Positions 52,314-61,331 are shown, counted from the first letter of the stretch. The stretch is 64,000 nt of DNA from Paraburkholderia lacunae (GCF_003353175.1 NZ_QHKS01000016.1:1-64000); one strand, 5' to 3'. Program-made: numbers and translations. Notes: generated from the letters alone by a model not told the origin.

Positions 52314-53774
52314 TCACCCCGCAATCATCGCCGCAGCCTGCCGGTACCACGTGGCAAGGTACGGTGGAATGTAAAGTCCCAGCATCAGACCGAAGCCGAG
52401 ATGAACGAATACCGGCAGGAGTGCCGGCGGGTGCTCGAGCACGCTCGCCGTCGAGTCACCGAATACCATGTGCTGTACGCGCGCGAAAATGGTGGCGAAC
52501 GCCACGGCGAGCGCGATGAGGAGCAACGGGGTCGCCCACGGCAGTTCGTTGATGGCCGTCGTCAGGATCAGGAACTCGCTCGCGAAGACGCCGAACGGCG
52601 GCATGCCGAGAATGGCCAGCGCCCCCAGCATCATGCCCCATCCGACCGTCGGGCTCACGCGCAGCAGCCCGCGAATGTCGTCGATCATCTGCGTGCGCGC
52701 CTTCTGGACAGCATGGCCGACCGCGAAGAAGATCGCCGACTTGACGAGCGAGTGCACCGTCATATGCAGCAGACCCGCGAATGTCGCGGTCGGCCCGCCC
52801 AGTCCGAAGGCAAACGTCATCAGGCCCATGTGCTCGATCGACGAATACGAGAACAGGCGCTTCACGTCCTTCTGGCGCAACAGCGAAAAAGTGGCGACCA
52901 GCACCGACACCAGCCCGAACCCGACCAGCAGCCGCCCAGGCAGTCCGTTTTGCAGTGCGCCATCGGCCAGCACCTTGCAGCGGAGCACCGCATAGAGCGC
53001 CACGTTGAGCAGCAGGCCCGAGAGCACGGCGGAAATCGGCGTGGGCCCCTCGGCGTGCGCGTCAGGCAGCCAGTTGTGCATCGGCACGAGGCCCACCTTC
53101 GTGCCATAGCCGATCAGCAGGAACACGAACGCGAGCGACATGATGGTGGGATCGAGCGCGCCCTTGACCGCGCTCAGACTGGTCCAGAGCAACGCATCGC
53201 CGCCGCTGAGTTGCCGGCTCGCCGCGAGATAAAGCAGGATCGTGCCGAACAGCGCCTGCGCAATGCCAACGCCGCACAGGATGAAGTACTTCCACGCTGC
53301 TTCGAGACTCGCCGCGGTCCGGTACACGCTGACGAGCAGCACGGTCGCCAGTGTGGCGGCTTCCATCGCGACCCACAGGATGCCGACGTTGTTGGTGAGC
53401 AGCGCCAGCAGCATCGCAAAAATGAACAGCTGGTACATGCTGTGATAGAGCCGCATCCGTGCACCCGTCATCTTGCCGCGGTCACGTTCGACGCGCATGT
53501 AGGGCCGCGAAAAGATCGAGGTGGTCCAGCCGACAAAAGCGGTCAACGCAACAAGGAACACGTTCAGAGGATCGACGAAGAAGAGCTTGCCGGCCGCAAA
53601 AGCCGGACCGTGCGCCACCGTGTGCGCAGCGAGCAGCATCGCCGCGACGAAGGTCAGGAAACTGAACGCTACGTTGAGGTCCGGCGCCGCACGGTGCTGT
53701 CCAATGAGCGCCAGACATCCGCCGGCGACAAGCGGAATGCCGAAAACCAGCAGCAGGACCCAGGCATCAGTCAT
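52314..53774 (-). CDS. hyfF: HyfF-like proton-pumping membrane subunit (NuoN/L family)
   Basis: 486 residues, about 14 transmembrane helices of the Mrp/NuoLMN antiporter family. Key charged positions are visible: Glu in WVAMEAATLATVLLV, Lys in GYGTKVGLVPMHNWLPDAHAEGPTPISAVLSG and Lys in HSLVKSAIFFAVGH. These form the half-channel and central axis for proton or sodium movement. It overlaps the upstream hyfE by eight bases and lies three bases before hyfG. Confidence 0.88.
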   Translation of the reverse strand: MTDAWVLLLVFGIPLVAGGCLALIGQHRAAPDLNVAFSFLTFVAAMLLAAHTVAHGPAFAAGKLFFVDPLNVFLVALTAFVGWTTSIFSRPYMRVERDRGKMTGARMRLYHSMYQLFIFAMLLALLTNNVGILWVAMEAATLATVLLVSVYRTAASLEAAWKYFILCGVGIAQALFGTILLYLAASRQLSGGDALLWTSLSAVKGALDPTIMSLAFVFLLIGYGTKVGLVPMHNWLPDAHAEGPTPISAVLSGLLLNVALYAVLRCKVLADGALQNGLPGRLLVGFGLVSVLVATFSLLRQKDVKRLFSYSSIEHMGLMTFAFGLGGPTATFAGLLHMTVHSLVKSAIFFAVGHAVQKARTQMIDDIRGLLRVSPTVGWGMMLGALAILGMPPFGVFASEFLILTTAINELPWATPLLLIALAVAFATIFARVQHMVFGDSTASVLEHPPALLPVFVHLGFGLMLGLYIPPYLATWYRQAAAMIAG

Positions 53775-54429
53775 CTTTGAGCTTTTCGAGGTGGTGGATG
53801 TCGAGGCTGTCGAACTGCTCGCGAATCTGGAACATGAAGACGCCGAGAATCAGGATGCCGACCAGCACGTCGAGCCCGATACCGAGTTCGACGATCATCG
53901 GCATGCCGTTGGTCGCCGCTGCGGCGGCGAAGAAAAGGCCGTTCTCCATCGAAAGAAAACCGATCACCTGCGGGATCGCTTTCGCCCGCGTGATCATCAT
54001 CATGAACGACAGCAGCACACACGCGAGCGCGATGCCGAGCGCGCCGCGCGCCACCGAGGATGAGAGCTGGCTGATCGGCGTCGCCACATTGAACGCCACG
54101 ATCACGAGCACGATGCCGATCAGGAGCGTCGTCGGAATGTTGAGCAGCGGCTCGACGTCCGTCTTCACATTGAGCCGCTGCACCAGCCGGTAGAGGATCC
54201 AGGGAATCAGGCCGACCTTGAGGACCAGCGTCAGCATGGCGGAGACGTAAAGATGAACGTCCGCCGTGACGAAGCCCAGCACGAGGTTGGCCGATACGAG
54301 CGCGACACCCTGCAGTGTGTAGAGATGAATCAGCGACAGGATGCGCCGCTGGCTGAGCATCGCGAACGACACCATCAGCAGAACGGCGGCCAGAAGGTTG
54401 ATGATTTGCGTCGCGAGGCCGTGCATCAT
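53767..54429 (-). CDS. hyfE: HyfE-like membrane subunit (NuoK/MrpC-like)
   Basis: 220 residues from ATG 54429, overlapping the hyfC stop; the longer frame to 55287 is out of place. Six to seven transmembrane helices, with TLQGVALVSANLVLGFV, KVGLIPWILYRLVQRL and the conserved Glu-bearing LSMENGLFFAAAAATNGMPMIVELGIGLDVLVGI block typical of HyfE. It probably links the two antiporter-like subunits. Confidence 0.86.
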   Translation of the reverse strand: MMHGLATQIINLLAAVLLMVSFAMLSQRRILSLIHLYTLQGVALVSANLVLGFVTADVHLYVSAMLTLVLKVGLIPWILYRLVQRLNVKTDVEPLLNIPTTLLIGIVLVIVAFNVATPISQLSSSVARGALGIALACVLLSFMMMITRAKAIPQVIGFLSMENGLFFAAAAATNGMPMIVELGIGLDVLVGILILGVFMFQIREQFDSLDIHHLEKLKDD

Positions 54430-55376
54430 GCCCCCAGCAGGAAGTGAACCAGCATGCCGATCACGGCCAGCAGGAAGGCCGTGGCGAGAAACTCCGGCAC
54501 CCGGAAAATACGCATCTTCGCATTGGTGGTCTCCACCACGGCAAGTAACGCCCCGCCCACCAGCAACTTGACAAACAGCACCGGTATCGCCAGCAGCAGC
54601 GCGGCGGGATTGCCGGCTTCGGCAATGCCCCACGGCACGAAGAGAGCCAGTCCGATACACGAGTAGGCAAACAGCTTGAGACTCGCAGCCCACTCTACTA
54701 GCGCAAGATGCCGGCCGGAATACTCGAGGATCAACGCCTCGTGGATCATCGTCAGTTCGAGATGCGTGGTCGGATTGTCGACAGGCAGACGTGCATTCTC
54801 GGCGAGCGACACCATCGTGAAGGCAATACCCGCGAACGCGAGGCTCGGATAGATCGCGAGTTCCCGGTGGCTCAGTGTCTCGACGATGTGCGTCAGCAGC
54901 GTGGACTGCGTGATGAGCGACGCGGAAAACAGCACCATCAGCAGGGCTGGCTCGGCAAGAAAGCCCACCAGCATCTCGCGGCGCGCGCCCAGTGTGCCGA
55001 ACGCCGTGCCGACATCCATTGCAGCCAGCGAGATCGCGACGCGCGCCAGTGCGAAGAGACCCACGAGCGCAATGGCATCGGCGGCAGGCGAGAGCGGCAG
55101 CTCGGTCGACAGCGTCGGCACGATGGCACTCGCGAGCGTCATGCAGGCCCAGATCACGTAGGGAGCGCCGCGAAACACGGGACTCGCATGATGGGCAACA
55201 ACCGACTCCTTGTTGAACAGCTTGTGAAGCGTCCGATACGGTTGCCAGATCGACGGTGCGCGACGGCTCTGCAGCCAGGCGCGGCACATGTTGACCCAGC
55301 CGGTCAGCAGCGGAGCGGTCGCCAGAGCCAGCAGGATTTCGAGCGCCTGGGAGAGCAATCCGGAGAGCGTAATCAT
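54426..55376 (-). CDS. hyfC: HyfC/HycD-like membrane anchor (NuoH family)
   Basis: 316 residues from ATG 55376, overlapping the hyfB stop by four bases. About eight transmembrane helices. NuoH signatures are GWVNMCRAWLQSRRAPSIWQPYRTLHKLF, SLAAMDVGTAFGTLGARREML and the acidic quinone-tunnel loop ENARLPVDNPTTHLELTMIHEALILEYSG. It anchors the HyfG/HyfI module and couples its electron transfer to ion pumping. Confidence 0.88.
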   Translation of the reverse strand: MITLSGLLSQALEILLALATAPLLTGWVNMCRAWLQSRRAPSIWQPYRTLHKLFNKESVVAHHASPVFRGAPYVIWACMTLASAIVPTLSTELPLSPAADAIALVGLFALARVAISLAAMDVGTAFGTLGARREMLVGFLAEPALLMVLFSASLITQSTLLTHIVETLSHRELAIYPSLAFAGIAFTMVSLAENARLPVDNPTTHLELTMIHEALILEYSGRHLALVEWAASLKLFAYSCIGLALFVPWGIAEAGNPAALLLAIPVLFVKLLVGGALLAVVETTNAKMRIFRVPEFLATAFLLAVIGMLVHFLLGA

Positions 55377-57382
55377 TGCCTCACCAGTATCAGCAGGACG
55401 ATGAGCACAAGGAAGCTGTACATCAGATAGATGGCTATGCGGCCCGTCTGCAGCATCCCGGCCAGCGATGCGACGCGCCTGACAGCGCGTTCGATGGGTT
55501 CGTAGATCATCGCCCACGCACGGTCCGTTACGACGACCCGATACGCGGGACGCGCGTCGAACGGCGACGGAAGCTGCCGTTCAATCCTGAACAGTGGCGC
55601 AAAGATTTCGCGGATCGGCTGCCCGAACCCCTCAGCCGTATCCTGCATGCGCGCGTTCACGAACGGATGACCGCACGCCCATGGAATCGCGCGGCGCAGC
55701 CGGCCATGATAGAAACGGCGCACCAGTACCCAGGCCAGTGCGCAGCAGCCCACGACGAACAGCAGAAACACCACCGGCATGTAACTCGCGCGCCCGCTAT
55801 TCGTGGGCGCGAGCAGCAGCCAGCCATTCCGGGAGACGGCCGGCCCGATGCCTGCGCCGATCAGCGCCTGCGTCACGCGATCGAGCACGGCCACGAACTG
55901 TACCGGCAGCAACCCGAGCAGCACGCACATCGCTGCGAGCCATACGAAGCCGACACGCTCCCACGGGCTTGCGTCCCGCGCGTTGCCGAGCTTTGGCTCG
56001 CGTGGCTGCCCGAGGAAGATGATCCCGAAAAACTTAACCATCGTGTAGCCGGCGAGTGCCGCGACCAGTGCGATCAGCGCGGCGACCAGCGGAACGATCA
56101 TGTTCAGGAACGAGTTCGGCAGCTCCGGTGTAAACAGGAAACTCTGCAGCAGCAGCCATTCGGACACGAACCCGCTCAAGGGTGGCAGGCCGGCACTTGA
56201 AAGCGCGCCGAGCAATGCGACCCACGCGGTCCATGGCATGAAACGGATCAGGCCCCCGAGGCGTCCGAGATTGCGCTCGCCCGTTGCATGCAGCACCGAG
56301 CCCGTCGAGATGAACAGCAGGCTCTTGAACGCCGCATGGCTTGCGATCTGGTAGAGCAACGCGGTCAACGATAACGCGGCGAGCGCCGGCATGTCGAAGG
56401 CCCGGAACAGGATCGCAAGTCCCATGCTGACGAACATCAGACCGATGTTGTCGATCGACGAGTACGCCAGCAGCCTCTTCATATCGGTCTGGATCGCGCT
56501 GAACACCACGCCGAACAGTGCGGTGAACAGACCGAGCGCCAGCATCACGACACCCCACCACGCGACCTGCAGGTGCAGCAGGTCGAACACTGTCCGCAGC
56601 ATGCCGTAAAGCCCGGCCTTCAGGACAAAGCCGCTCATCAGCGCCGACACGGGCGATGGCGCCGCTGGATGCGCCTCGGGCAACCAGACGTGCAGCGGGA
56701 AGATGCCCGCCTTCGCGCCGAAACCGAGCAGCGCCAGCATGAACGCAACGGATGCCCAGAACACGTCGAGATGCTGTTGCCGCATACCGGCAAACGTGTA
56801 GTCGCCGGTCCCCGCCTGCAGCAGCCCGAAGCACAGCAGCAGCGCGAGCGCGCCCACGTGCGAAATCAGGAAGTACAGGTAGCCGGCGCGGCGGATTTCG
56901 GGAATGCGATGGTTGCTCATGACGAGGAACGTTGCAGCGAGCGTCATCGTTTCCCACGCAACCATGAAGCTGTAGGCATCGTTGGCCACGAGGACGAGCG
57001 CGAGGCTCGCGAGGCACACGTGGTACTCGAAGCAGAGCAACCCGGGGGGCGTGCCTTCGCCCTTGCGGAAATAGCCGGCGGAGAATGCACTGACGCCTGT
57101 GCTAACCATGCCGAGCACAGCCAGGAAAAACGCCGATAACGCATCGAGCCTGATATGGAACGGCAGCCCCGGCAGCCCCAGCGGCAAGATCGCCTCTTGA
57201 GGCGCGGAAAAGACGCCTGCAATGCCCAGCACGCCTAGCAGCACCCCGAACAGCATGCCTGCCGGGAACAACCCGTGTGCGACCACGCGCGTGCGGCGCA
57301 GGCTGACGAGTCCCAGCACCCCAATGAACAGCCAGCCCGCGACCACCAGCAGCACGTAATGGACGACCAGCAAATGTTCCAA
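55373..57382 (-). CDS. hyfB: HyfB-like proton-pumping membrane subunit (NuoL/M family)
   Basis: 669 residues, about 16 transmembrane helices, the first gene of the operon. Antiporter-family motifs are FMVAWETMTLAATFLVMSN, FGAKAGIFPLHVWLPEAHPAAPSPVSALMSG, YSSIDNIGLMFVSMGLA and HAAFKSLLFISTGSVLHATG, with the pumping Glu and Lys residues in place. HyfB is normally the distal ion pump of hydrogenase-4. The order B-C-E-F-G-I is kept, but the HyfD pump and the HyfA/HyfH ferredoxins are missing. Confidence 0.88.
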   Translation of the reverse strand: MEHLLVVHYVLLVVAGWLFIGVLGLVSLRRTRVVAHGLFPAGMLFGVLLGVLGIAGVFSAPQEAILPLGLPGLPFHIRLDALSAFFLAVLGMVSTGVSAFSAGYFRKGEGTPPGLLCFEYHVCLASLALVLVANDAYSFMVAWETMTLAATFLVMSNHRIPEIRRAGYLYFLISHVGALALLLCFGLLQAGTGDYTFAGMRQQHLDVFWASVAFMLALLGFGAKAGIFPLHVWLPEAHPAAPSPVSALMSGFVLKAGLYGMLRTVFDLLHLQVAWWGVVMLALGLFTALFGVVFSAIQTDMKRLLAYSSIDNIGLMFVSMGLAILFRAFDMPALAALSLTALLYQIASHAAFKSLLFISTGSVLHATGERNLGRLGGLIRFMPWTAWVALLGALSSAGLPPLSGFVSEWLLLQSFLFTPELPNSFLNMIVPLVAALIALVAALAGYTMVKFFGIIFLGQPREPKLGNARDASPWERVGFVWLAAMCVLLGLLPVQFVAVLDRVTQALIGAGIGPAVSRNGWLLLAPTNSGRASYMPVVFLLFVVGCCALAWVLVRRFYHGRLRRAIPWACGHPFVNARMQDTAEGFGQPIREIFAPLFRIERQLPSPFDARPAYRVVVTDRAWAMIYEPIERAVRRVASLAGMLQTGRIAIYLMYSFLVLIVLLILVRQ

Positions 57383-57685
57383 AGGCGTTGTCTCCGGTGC
57401 AATCAGATGTCTTGTTCAACGGCCGGTGTGCCGGATGAAGGATATTCCGAAACAGGTCCCATCCGGCGGTGACATTCCATTTATTTCATACCGGTACAGA
57501 TCGGGACACATCGGTGCCGTGACGGCCTGCGCGCTGGCATCGATGTCGCGCCGTCCCGGTACGGTCGCCTGTGAACGGCCGAAGAGATTCGTCAAACGGC
57601 ATGGCACTTCTCCCCAATACGGCGCACGGCGTATCTCTGCGCACCATCTGCGTTCGCACCGATACGCTTTCCGAGGAACATCCAG

Positions 57686-57702
57686 TTACCAGTAAATGGT
57701 AA
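57686..57702. promoter_or_regulatory. AT-rich dyad TTACCA-N5-TGGTAA
   Basis: A perfect 6-base inverted repeat, followed by TTTCGTTATCAT, about 300 bases upstream of hyfB on the opposite side. It resembles a repressor operator; the protein that binds is unknown. Confidence 0.4.
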
Positions 57703-58085
57703 TTTCGTTATCATCCTAGCAGGTTTAGGCATGCGTTTCCACAGGCGATGTCCAGGCACGCCGGGAACGCGGGCTGCCCTTCCACGCGCATTCCGGAAGG
57801 GAGCCTGTTGTCGTGCTCCCCGTCCGCGCTCGGGCGCGATTCCGTTTCAGGCACACGTGTCATTGTCCGCCTGATGCCAGCAAACTGTTTCCGGACGCTG
57901 GCGGGCAAGCAGCACCGCGAGTGTGGCGGCCTCGACGGGGCTGTCTGCTGCCACCCGCGCCGCCGCGCCAGTGCCCTCCTCCGCCACGCCTCGCCGCCCG
58001 GTTGCTCCCGTGCACCGTACTGGAAGAGCCGTCGAACACACGTAGCCCGTGACCGTTACGGTGGCGGTGACCGGGCATGATGCAT

Positions 58086-58102
58086 GATAATGTTATTATC
58101 AT
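58086..58102. promoter_or_regulatory. AT-rich dyad TGATAA-N5-TTATCA
   Basis: A perfect 6-base inverted repeat within the most AT-rich segment of the region, about 115 bases before the start of the thioredoxin-like gene. Its spacing equals that of the dyad at 57686, suggesting one regulator acting twice. Confidence 0.4.
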
Positions 58103-58218
58103 CATCTTATGTTAAGATGGTAATGACCTCACGTGAAACGCTCGAGCGTGTGCATGGCCGCGTTGCCGGTGAAACACACGCCAGACGGCCGTGTTTCAGT
58201 GCTCGCAGGGAGATCGAT

Positions 58219-58665
58219 GTGATTAGCACCAGTGTTCCGCTGCTGTCCCATGACTACACGCATCTTTATGTGCGCGACGTCATGGGTCGCCGCGGGCTGA
58301 TTGTCGTCGGCGTGGGCAAGTCGGGTGAGCGTGGCTTCCAGATGCTGTACCGGTTTGCTGACATTTGCGACCGCCTGGAAGAGTGCGGCATCAATGTGGT
58401 CTTCGTCTATCCGAGGGAATCGGCCCGTCATGTCCAGGACACCACTTCCCTCTCCGGCGCACGATACAGAGAGCGTCCATGTCTGCTTCTCGACGACGAC
58501 GGCCGATTCTTTGTCGGCCCACTTCAACCGAAATCGCTTCGCGTGATCTACCTCGACCGGGACATGAGGCGTCTCGCCAGGCTCCAGATCTCGTTGCGGG
58601 ATGAAACCTGGGATCCGCTGCTGCGCGTTTTCTTTGGGCAGGTCATCTCGGGTGCGATGCACTAG
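58219..58665 (+). CDS. Uncharacterised 148-residue protein, possibly thioredoxin-fold
   Basis: Start taken as GTG 58219 because AGGGAG lies six bases upstream; in-frame ATGs at 58117 and 58123 would add about 32-34 residues but have weak ribosome sites. The order of strands and helices (RRGLIVVGVGKSGERGFQML, NVVFVYPRESARHV, RPCLLLDDDGRFFVG) resembles a peroxiredoxin/thioredoxin fold, but no CxxC or peroxidatic Cys motif is present. It heads a small cluster divergent from the hyf-like operon and may serve that complex. Function unknown. Confidence 0.5.
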   Translation: MISTSVPLLSHDYTHLYVRDVMGRRGLIVVGVGKSGERGFQMLYRFADICDRLEECGINVVFVYPRESARHVQDTTSLSGARYRERPCLLLDDDGRFFVGPLQPKSLRVIYLDRDMRRLARLQISLRDETWDPLLRVFFGQVISGAMH

Positions 58666-58725
58666 GCGCGAAGGCGTGAAAGTGGTCGCGCGACGGGTCA
58701 CGAACTACATACGAAGGGGAGCGGG

Positions 58726-58989
58726 TTGGTCGAGGCATCGGTTCAGGTAGGTGGCCAATGGGGATTGAACGGTCACGGGTCAGCACGGCTTGCGGTCAGT
58801 GCTGCACGTTTCGCCAGCGATATCGTATGCATGGCGAACGGCCGGTCGGTCAACGCCAAGGACGTGATGTCGGTGATATCGCTTCGGGCCCGGGCGGGCA
58901 CGCTCGTACGCATCCTTGCGGCCGGTCCCGACGAATTGATGGCGCTCCAGGCACTGTCTGACATCCTGCGAACGCAAGACCCTTCCTGA
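58726..58989 (+). CDS. HPr-like protein lacking the phospho-accepting histidine
   Basis: 87 residues from a TTG start at 58726, supported by AGGGGAG four bases upstream. The HPr fold is evident: WGLNGHGSARLAVSAARFAS, SDIVCMANGRSVNAKDVMSVISLRARAGT, ILAAGPDELMALQALSDIL. In true HPr residues 13-18 read GLHARP; here they read GLNGHG, so His15 and Arg17 are replaced by Asn and His. It cannot take part in normal PTS phosphotransfer. It probably works as a binding or regulatory protein, like Crh-type HPr relatives that lack His15. Confidence 0.7.
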   Translation: MVEASVQVGGQWGLNGHGSARLAVSAARFASDIVCMANGRSVNAKDVMSVISLRARAGTLVRILAAGPDELMALQALSDILRTQDPS

Positions 58990-58997
58990 TGTGATCC

Positions 58998-59831
58998 ATG
59001 CCAGAAACGACGCACGCACCCGCCGATCGGTCGCGCAATGATTCGCGTCCAATCAAACCCACGAAGAAAAGACAGAGAAAACTGAACAGGCCCCTGGTCA
59101 TACAGAACGATCAGGTTATTTCGCTGTACTTCGATGCGCGCGGGGTGCAGAGCACCATGTTGCGGCACAACCCCACCGCACTCGCGCTGGGCTACACGCG
59201 AACCATGATGGGGTTCCTTCTGTTCCGGCCGTTCCCGCGTCGGATTGCGATGATCGGTCTGGGCGGTGGCTCGCTGGCTAAGTACTGCTATCGCCATCTG
59301 CCGGACACTGCCATTACCGCAGTCGAAATCAATCCCGACGTGATCGCGTTACGCGAGCTGTTTCAACTTCCACGCGACGACGATCGTTTCAGGGTGGTGT
59401 GTGCGGATGGTGCGCGATACATCAACGCATCGGATCACACGCCCGATGTGCTGCTGCTCGACGGCTTCAATGCCGACGGCCTGCCCGCGGAACTGGGCAG
59501 CAGGTCATTCTACGAAGCCTGTCGTCGCCGGTTGAGCGACGACGGCATCCTGGTGGCCAATCTCGTGACGGATGAGCCGGAGTTTCACTCCTACCTGCGC
59601 TCGCTGAGGAACGTTTTCGCGAACTCGGTCGCTCTGGCGCCCTCGGAAGGCAGCGAACACAACGTCACCGTCTTCGCGTGGAACGGAATCGAGGGTCTTC
59701 CGTCCTTGACCTCGATGCTCGACCGGGCTCGCGCGCTGCAGTACTCGCATCCGGTCAATCTGCACGCCACAGCCATGAGCATCGAGTGCGGCAGGAAATT
59801 CGACTGGAACCGATATGACGAGACATGTTGA
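58998..59831 (+). CDS. Spermidine-synthase-like (class I methyltransferase fold) protein
   Basis: 277 residues. A basic N-terminus (residues about 12-35) precedes a Rossmann domain with the nucleotide loop IAMIGLGGGSLAKYCYRHL, an acidic strand end in ITAVEINPDVIALRELF, and VVCADGARYI followed by DVLLLDGFNADGLP, where spermidine synthases keep the catalytic Asp. The family builds polyamines by aminopropyl transfer, but many such proteins with short N-termini have unknown substrates. Nine bases separate it from the HPr-like gene, implying one transcript. Confidence 0.75.
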   Translation: MPETTHAPADRSRNDSRPIKPTKKRQRKLNRPLVIQNDQVISLYFDARGVQSTMLRHNPTALALGYTRTMMGFLLFRPFPRRIAMIGLGGGSLAKYCYRHLPDTAITAVEINPDVIALRELFQLPRDDDRFRVVCADGARYINASDHTPDVLLLDGFNADGLPAELGSRSFYEACRRRLSDDGILVANLVTDEPEFHSYLRSLRNVFANSVALAPSEGSEHNVTVFAWNGIEGLPSLTSMLDRARALQYSHPVNLHATAMSIECGRKFDWNRYDETC

Positions 59832-59906
59832 TCCGGCTCATCGGCCTGACAAAGTAGTACCCGCCCGCTGCGGACCATCACGCACGCGCGGTCTTGAGGA
59901 GAGGAA

Positions 59907-60134
59907 ATGACAGCAGAACGCGGCAACGAAAGCAGTACCTTGACCCACTCGGCCATCTGGGCGCTGGAACGCCTGGCACAGCCGCGGTACGGACGCGCTG
60001 CGCCTTCACTGAACTGGTCGGTGGCGCAGGAGTTGCGCAATGCTGGATTCGTGTCTGTCCCGGTCCCAGGGCGAGGCACTGTATCGATTACGCAGGCCGG
60101 ACATGACTTTCTGCGTGCGAGGGAGGAACGTTAG
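59907..60134 (+). CDS. Small uncharacterised protein, possible winged-helix
   Basis: 75 residues from ATG 59907 with AGGAGAGGA upstream. The pattern ALERLAQ..., WSVAQELRNAGFVSVPVPGRG, VSITQAGHDFLRARE resembles the helix-strand-strand end of a winged helix-turn-helix, but it is too short to be sure. It may be the tail gene of the preceding cluster. No family identified. Confidence 0.5.
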   Translation: MTAERGNESSTLTHSAIWALERLAQPRYGRAAPSLNWSVAQELRNAGFVSVPVPGRGTVSITQAGHDFLRAREER

Positions 60135-60293
60135 GACAGCGCGGCGGCGCCCGTTGCGCATTTCCGACGTGAGCCGGTCAAATGCCGGGCCCAAGGGTAC
60201 GGGCCTGCGGCGCGCCTCGGAACCCTGAAGATGGTGGAGGTTCCGGAGATGTATTATAATTGAATTAACATATTCGGATTTGTTCCTCCCATC

Positions 60294-60491
60294 ATGGAAA
60301 CCAAAAGCGCCCGACTCACAATTCTGATCGATCCAGTGAAGAAGGAAGCGTTCGAGGAACTGTGCGCGGCGCAGGACCTGACGCCTTCACAGGTGGTACG
60401 ACAATTGATCCGAGGCTACCTCGAGCAGCACGGCGTAACCTACAAGACGAAGAGCGCGCTGGGTGCGCGCGCGCGCCGGAAGACTGCCTGA
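60294..60491 (+). CDS. Ribbon-helix-helix (CopG/Arc-type) DNA-binding protein
   Basis: 65 residues. A short beta strand RLTILIDP followed by helices KKEAFEELCAAQDLTPSQVVRQLIRGYLEQHG is the RHH pattern of CopG, ParD and NikR N-terminal domains. A basic tail (ARARRKTA) could touch DNA. The upstream bases 60250-60275 are unusually AT-rich (TATTATAATTGAATTAACA), a plausible promoter and self-operator. No toxin gene follows, so it is more likely a stand-alone regulator than an antitoxin. Confidence 0.75.
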   Translation: METKSARLTILIDPVKKEAFEELCAAQDLTPSQVVRQLIRGYLEQHGVTYKTKSALGARARRKTA

Positions 60492-60820
60492 GAGCCATCG
60501 TTGCAGTCTGAATGCGTGGCCAGTGACGATATACGGCGGCCCCAGCCTGACTGGCACAGGCACGCCACGGCGCCGCTGAAGGTTCACGAATCCTCGATTG
60601 ACCACATAGCGTGCGTTTATGCGTTGTGTTCCGATCCGACATGCGGTGCGTTCGTCCACGAATGTGCGCCAAGGACTCGATACCATCCCGCAAAGCCTCA
60701 CCATCGCCCGCAACCTACCTCAACACGCGCCGATGCCCAGAATCGTGGGCGTATCGATGGCGAACTTGCCTTCGACGTCAGCCGAAGCCGGCCGATGGAA
60801 GCAGCCGACGAAGACGCGAC
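60492..60820. other. Intergenic stretch between RHH and RidA genes
   Basis: About 330 bases with overlapping GC-rich open frames but no family signature or ribosome site that supports a gene. I see no repeat or RNA. The genes on either side converge on it. Confidence 0.4.
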
Positions 60821-61234
60821 TTACTTGCGCGTCGCAGCGACGACCTTGATTTCGACGATGAGCTCGGGACGCGCGAGCGCTGCGATACCGAGGATGGTCC
60901 ACGCCGGGAAGTCCGAGCGGATGTAGCGCTCCTTCACTTCGCGGAACGCCGCAAGTTGCGAGCCGACATCGACGTGGTAGGAAACCAGCTCGACCACATC
61001 CGTGAAGTCGAGACCCAGATGCTCGAGCACCGCTTCGACGCGCTTGAACGCGACATCGATTTGTTCCTTCGGGTCTTCCGGAATTGTCCCGTCGGCCCGC
61101 AGACCGATTTGACCAGCGATGAAGACCAACCCGCTGGCCGTCACTGCGGGCGAGTATTGGAACAGGTCGAAAATACGGTTGCTTCCGAAAGTGGCGTCGT
61201 CTTCGGGAAGACGCAGACGCTCGATCTGGCTCAT
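60821..61234 (-). CDS. RidA/YjgF-family protein
   Basis: 137 residues. The trimeric RidA fold is recognisable: YSPAVTASGLVFIAGQIGLRADGTIPEDPKEQ, then AFKRVEAVLEHLGLDFTDVVELVSYHVD, and RPELIVEIKVVAA near the end. True RidA has Arg about here to bind the carboxylate of enamine/imine substrates; the Arg in ALARPELIVEI fits. Such enzymes hydrolyse reactive 2-aminoacrylate-type intermediates or act in specific catabolic pathways. Next to a racemase-like gene, an amino-acid-derived substrate is possible. Confidence 0.85.
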   Translation of the reverse strand: MSQIERLRLPEDDATFGSNRIFDLFQYSPAVTASGLVFIAGQIGLRADGTIPEDPKEQIDVAFKRVEAVLEHLGLDFTDVVELVSYHVDVGSQLAAFREVKERYIRSDFPAWTILGIAALARPELIVEIKVVAATRK

Positions 61235-61331
61235 GGCAGTCCTTCAATCAGCTGTAGCACGGGGAATGTGAATCCAACGACCCCACTCTACTCGAGCGAC
61301 TGGACTGCCGTCTGTATAGCGAGTTACCAAA

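Larger units (their letters stand above)
57383..58218. other. Divergent control region between the hyf-like operon and small-gene cluster
   Basis: About 840 bases with no convincing gene. AT-rich islands stand out in GC-rich surroundings: TTACCA-N5-TGGTAA (57686-57702) and, near 58086-58120, TGATAA-N5-TTATCA followed by TTATGTTAAGATGGTAATG. They are likely promoters and regulator sites. The middle (57740-58060) is open in several frames without any recognisable product. Confidence 0.5.

Noticed and set aside
51111..53780. An 889-codon plus-strand frame across the hyfG and hyfF genes
   Set aside because: It is Arg/Gln/His-rich antisense to two clear membrane-complex genes, with no recognisable domain.
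60294..60491. The RHH protein as the antitoxin of a toxin-antitoxin pair
   Set aside because: No toxin-like ORF follows or precedes it; the next 330 bases have no supported gene.
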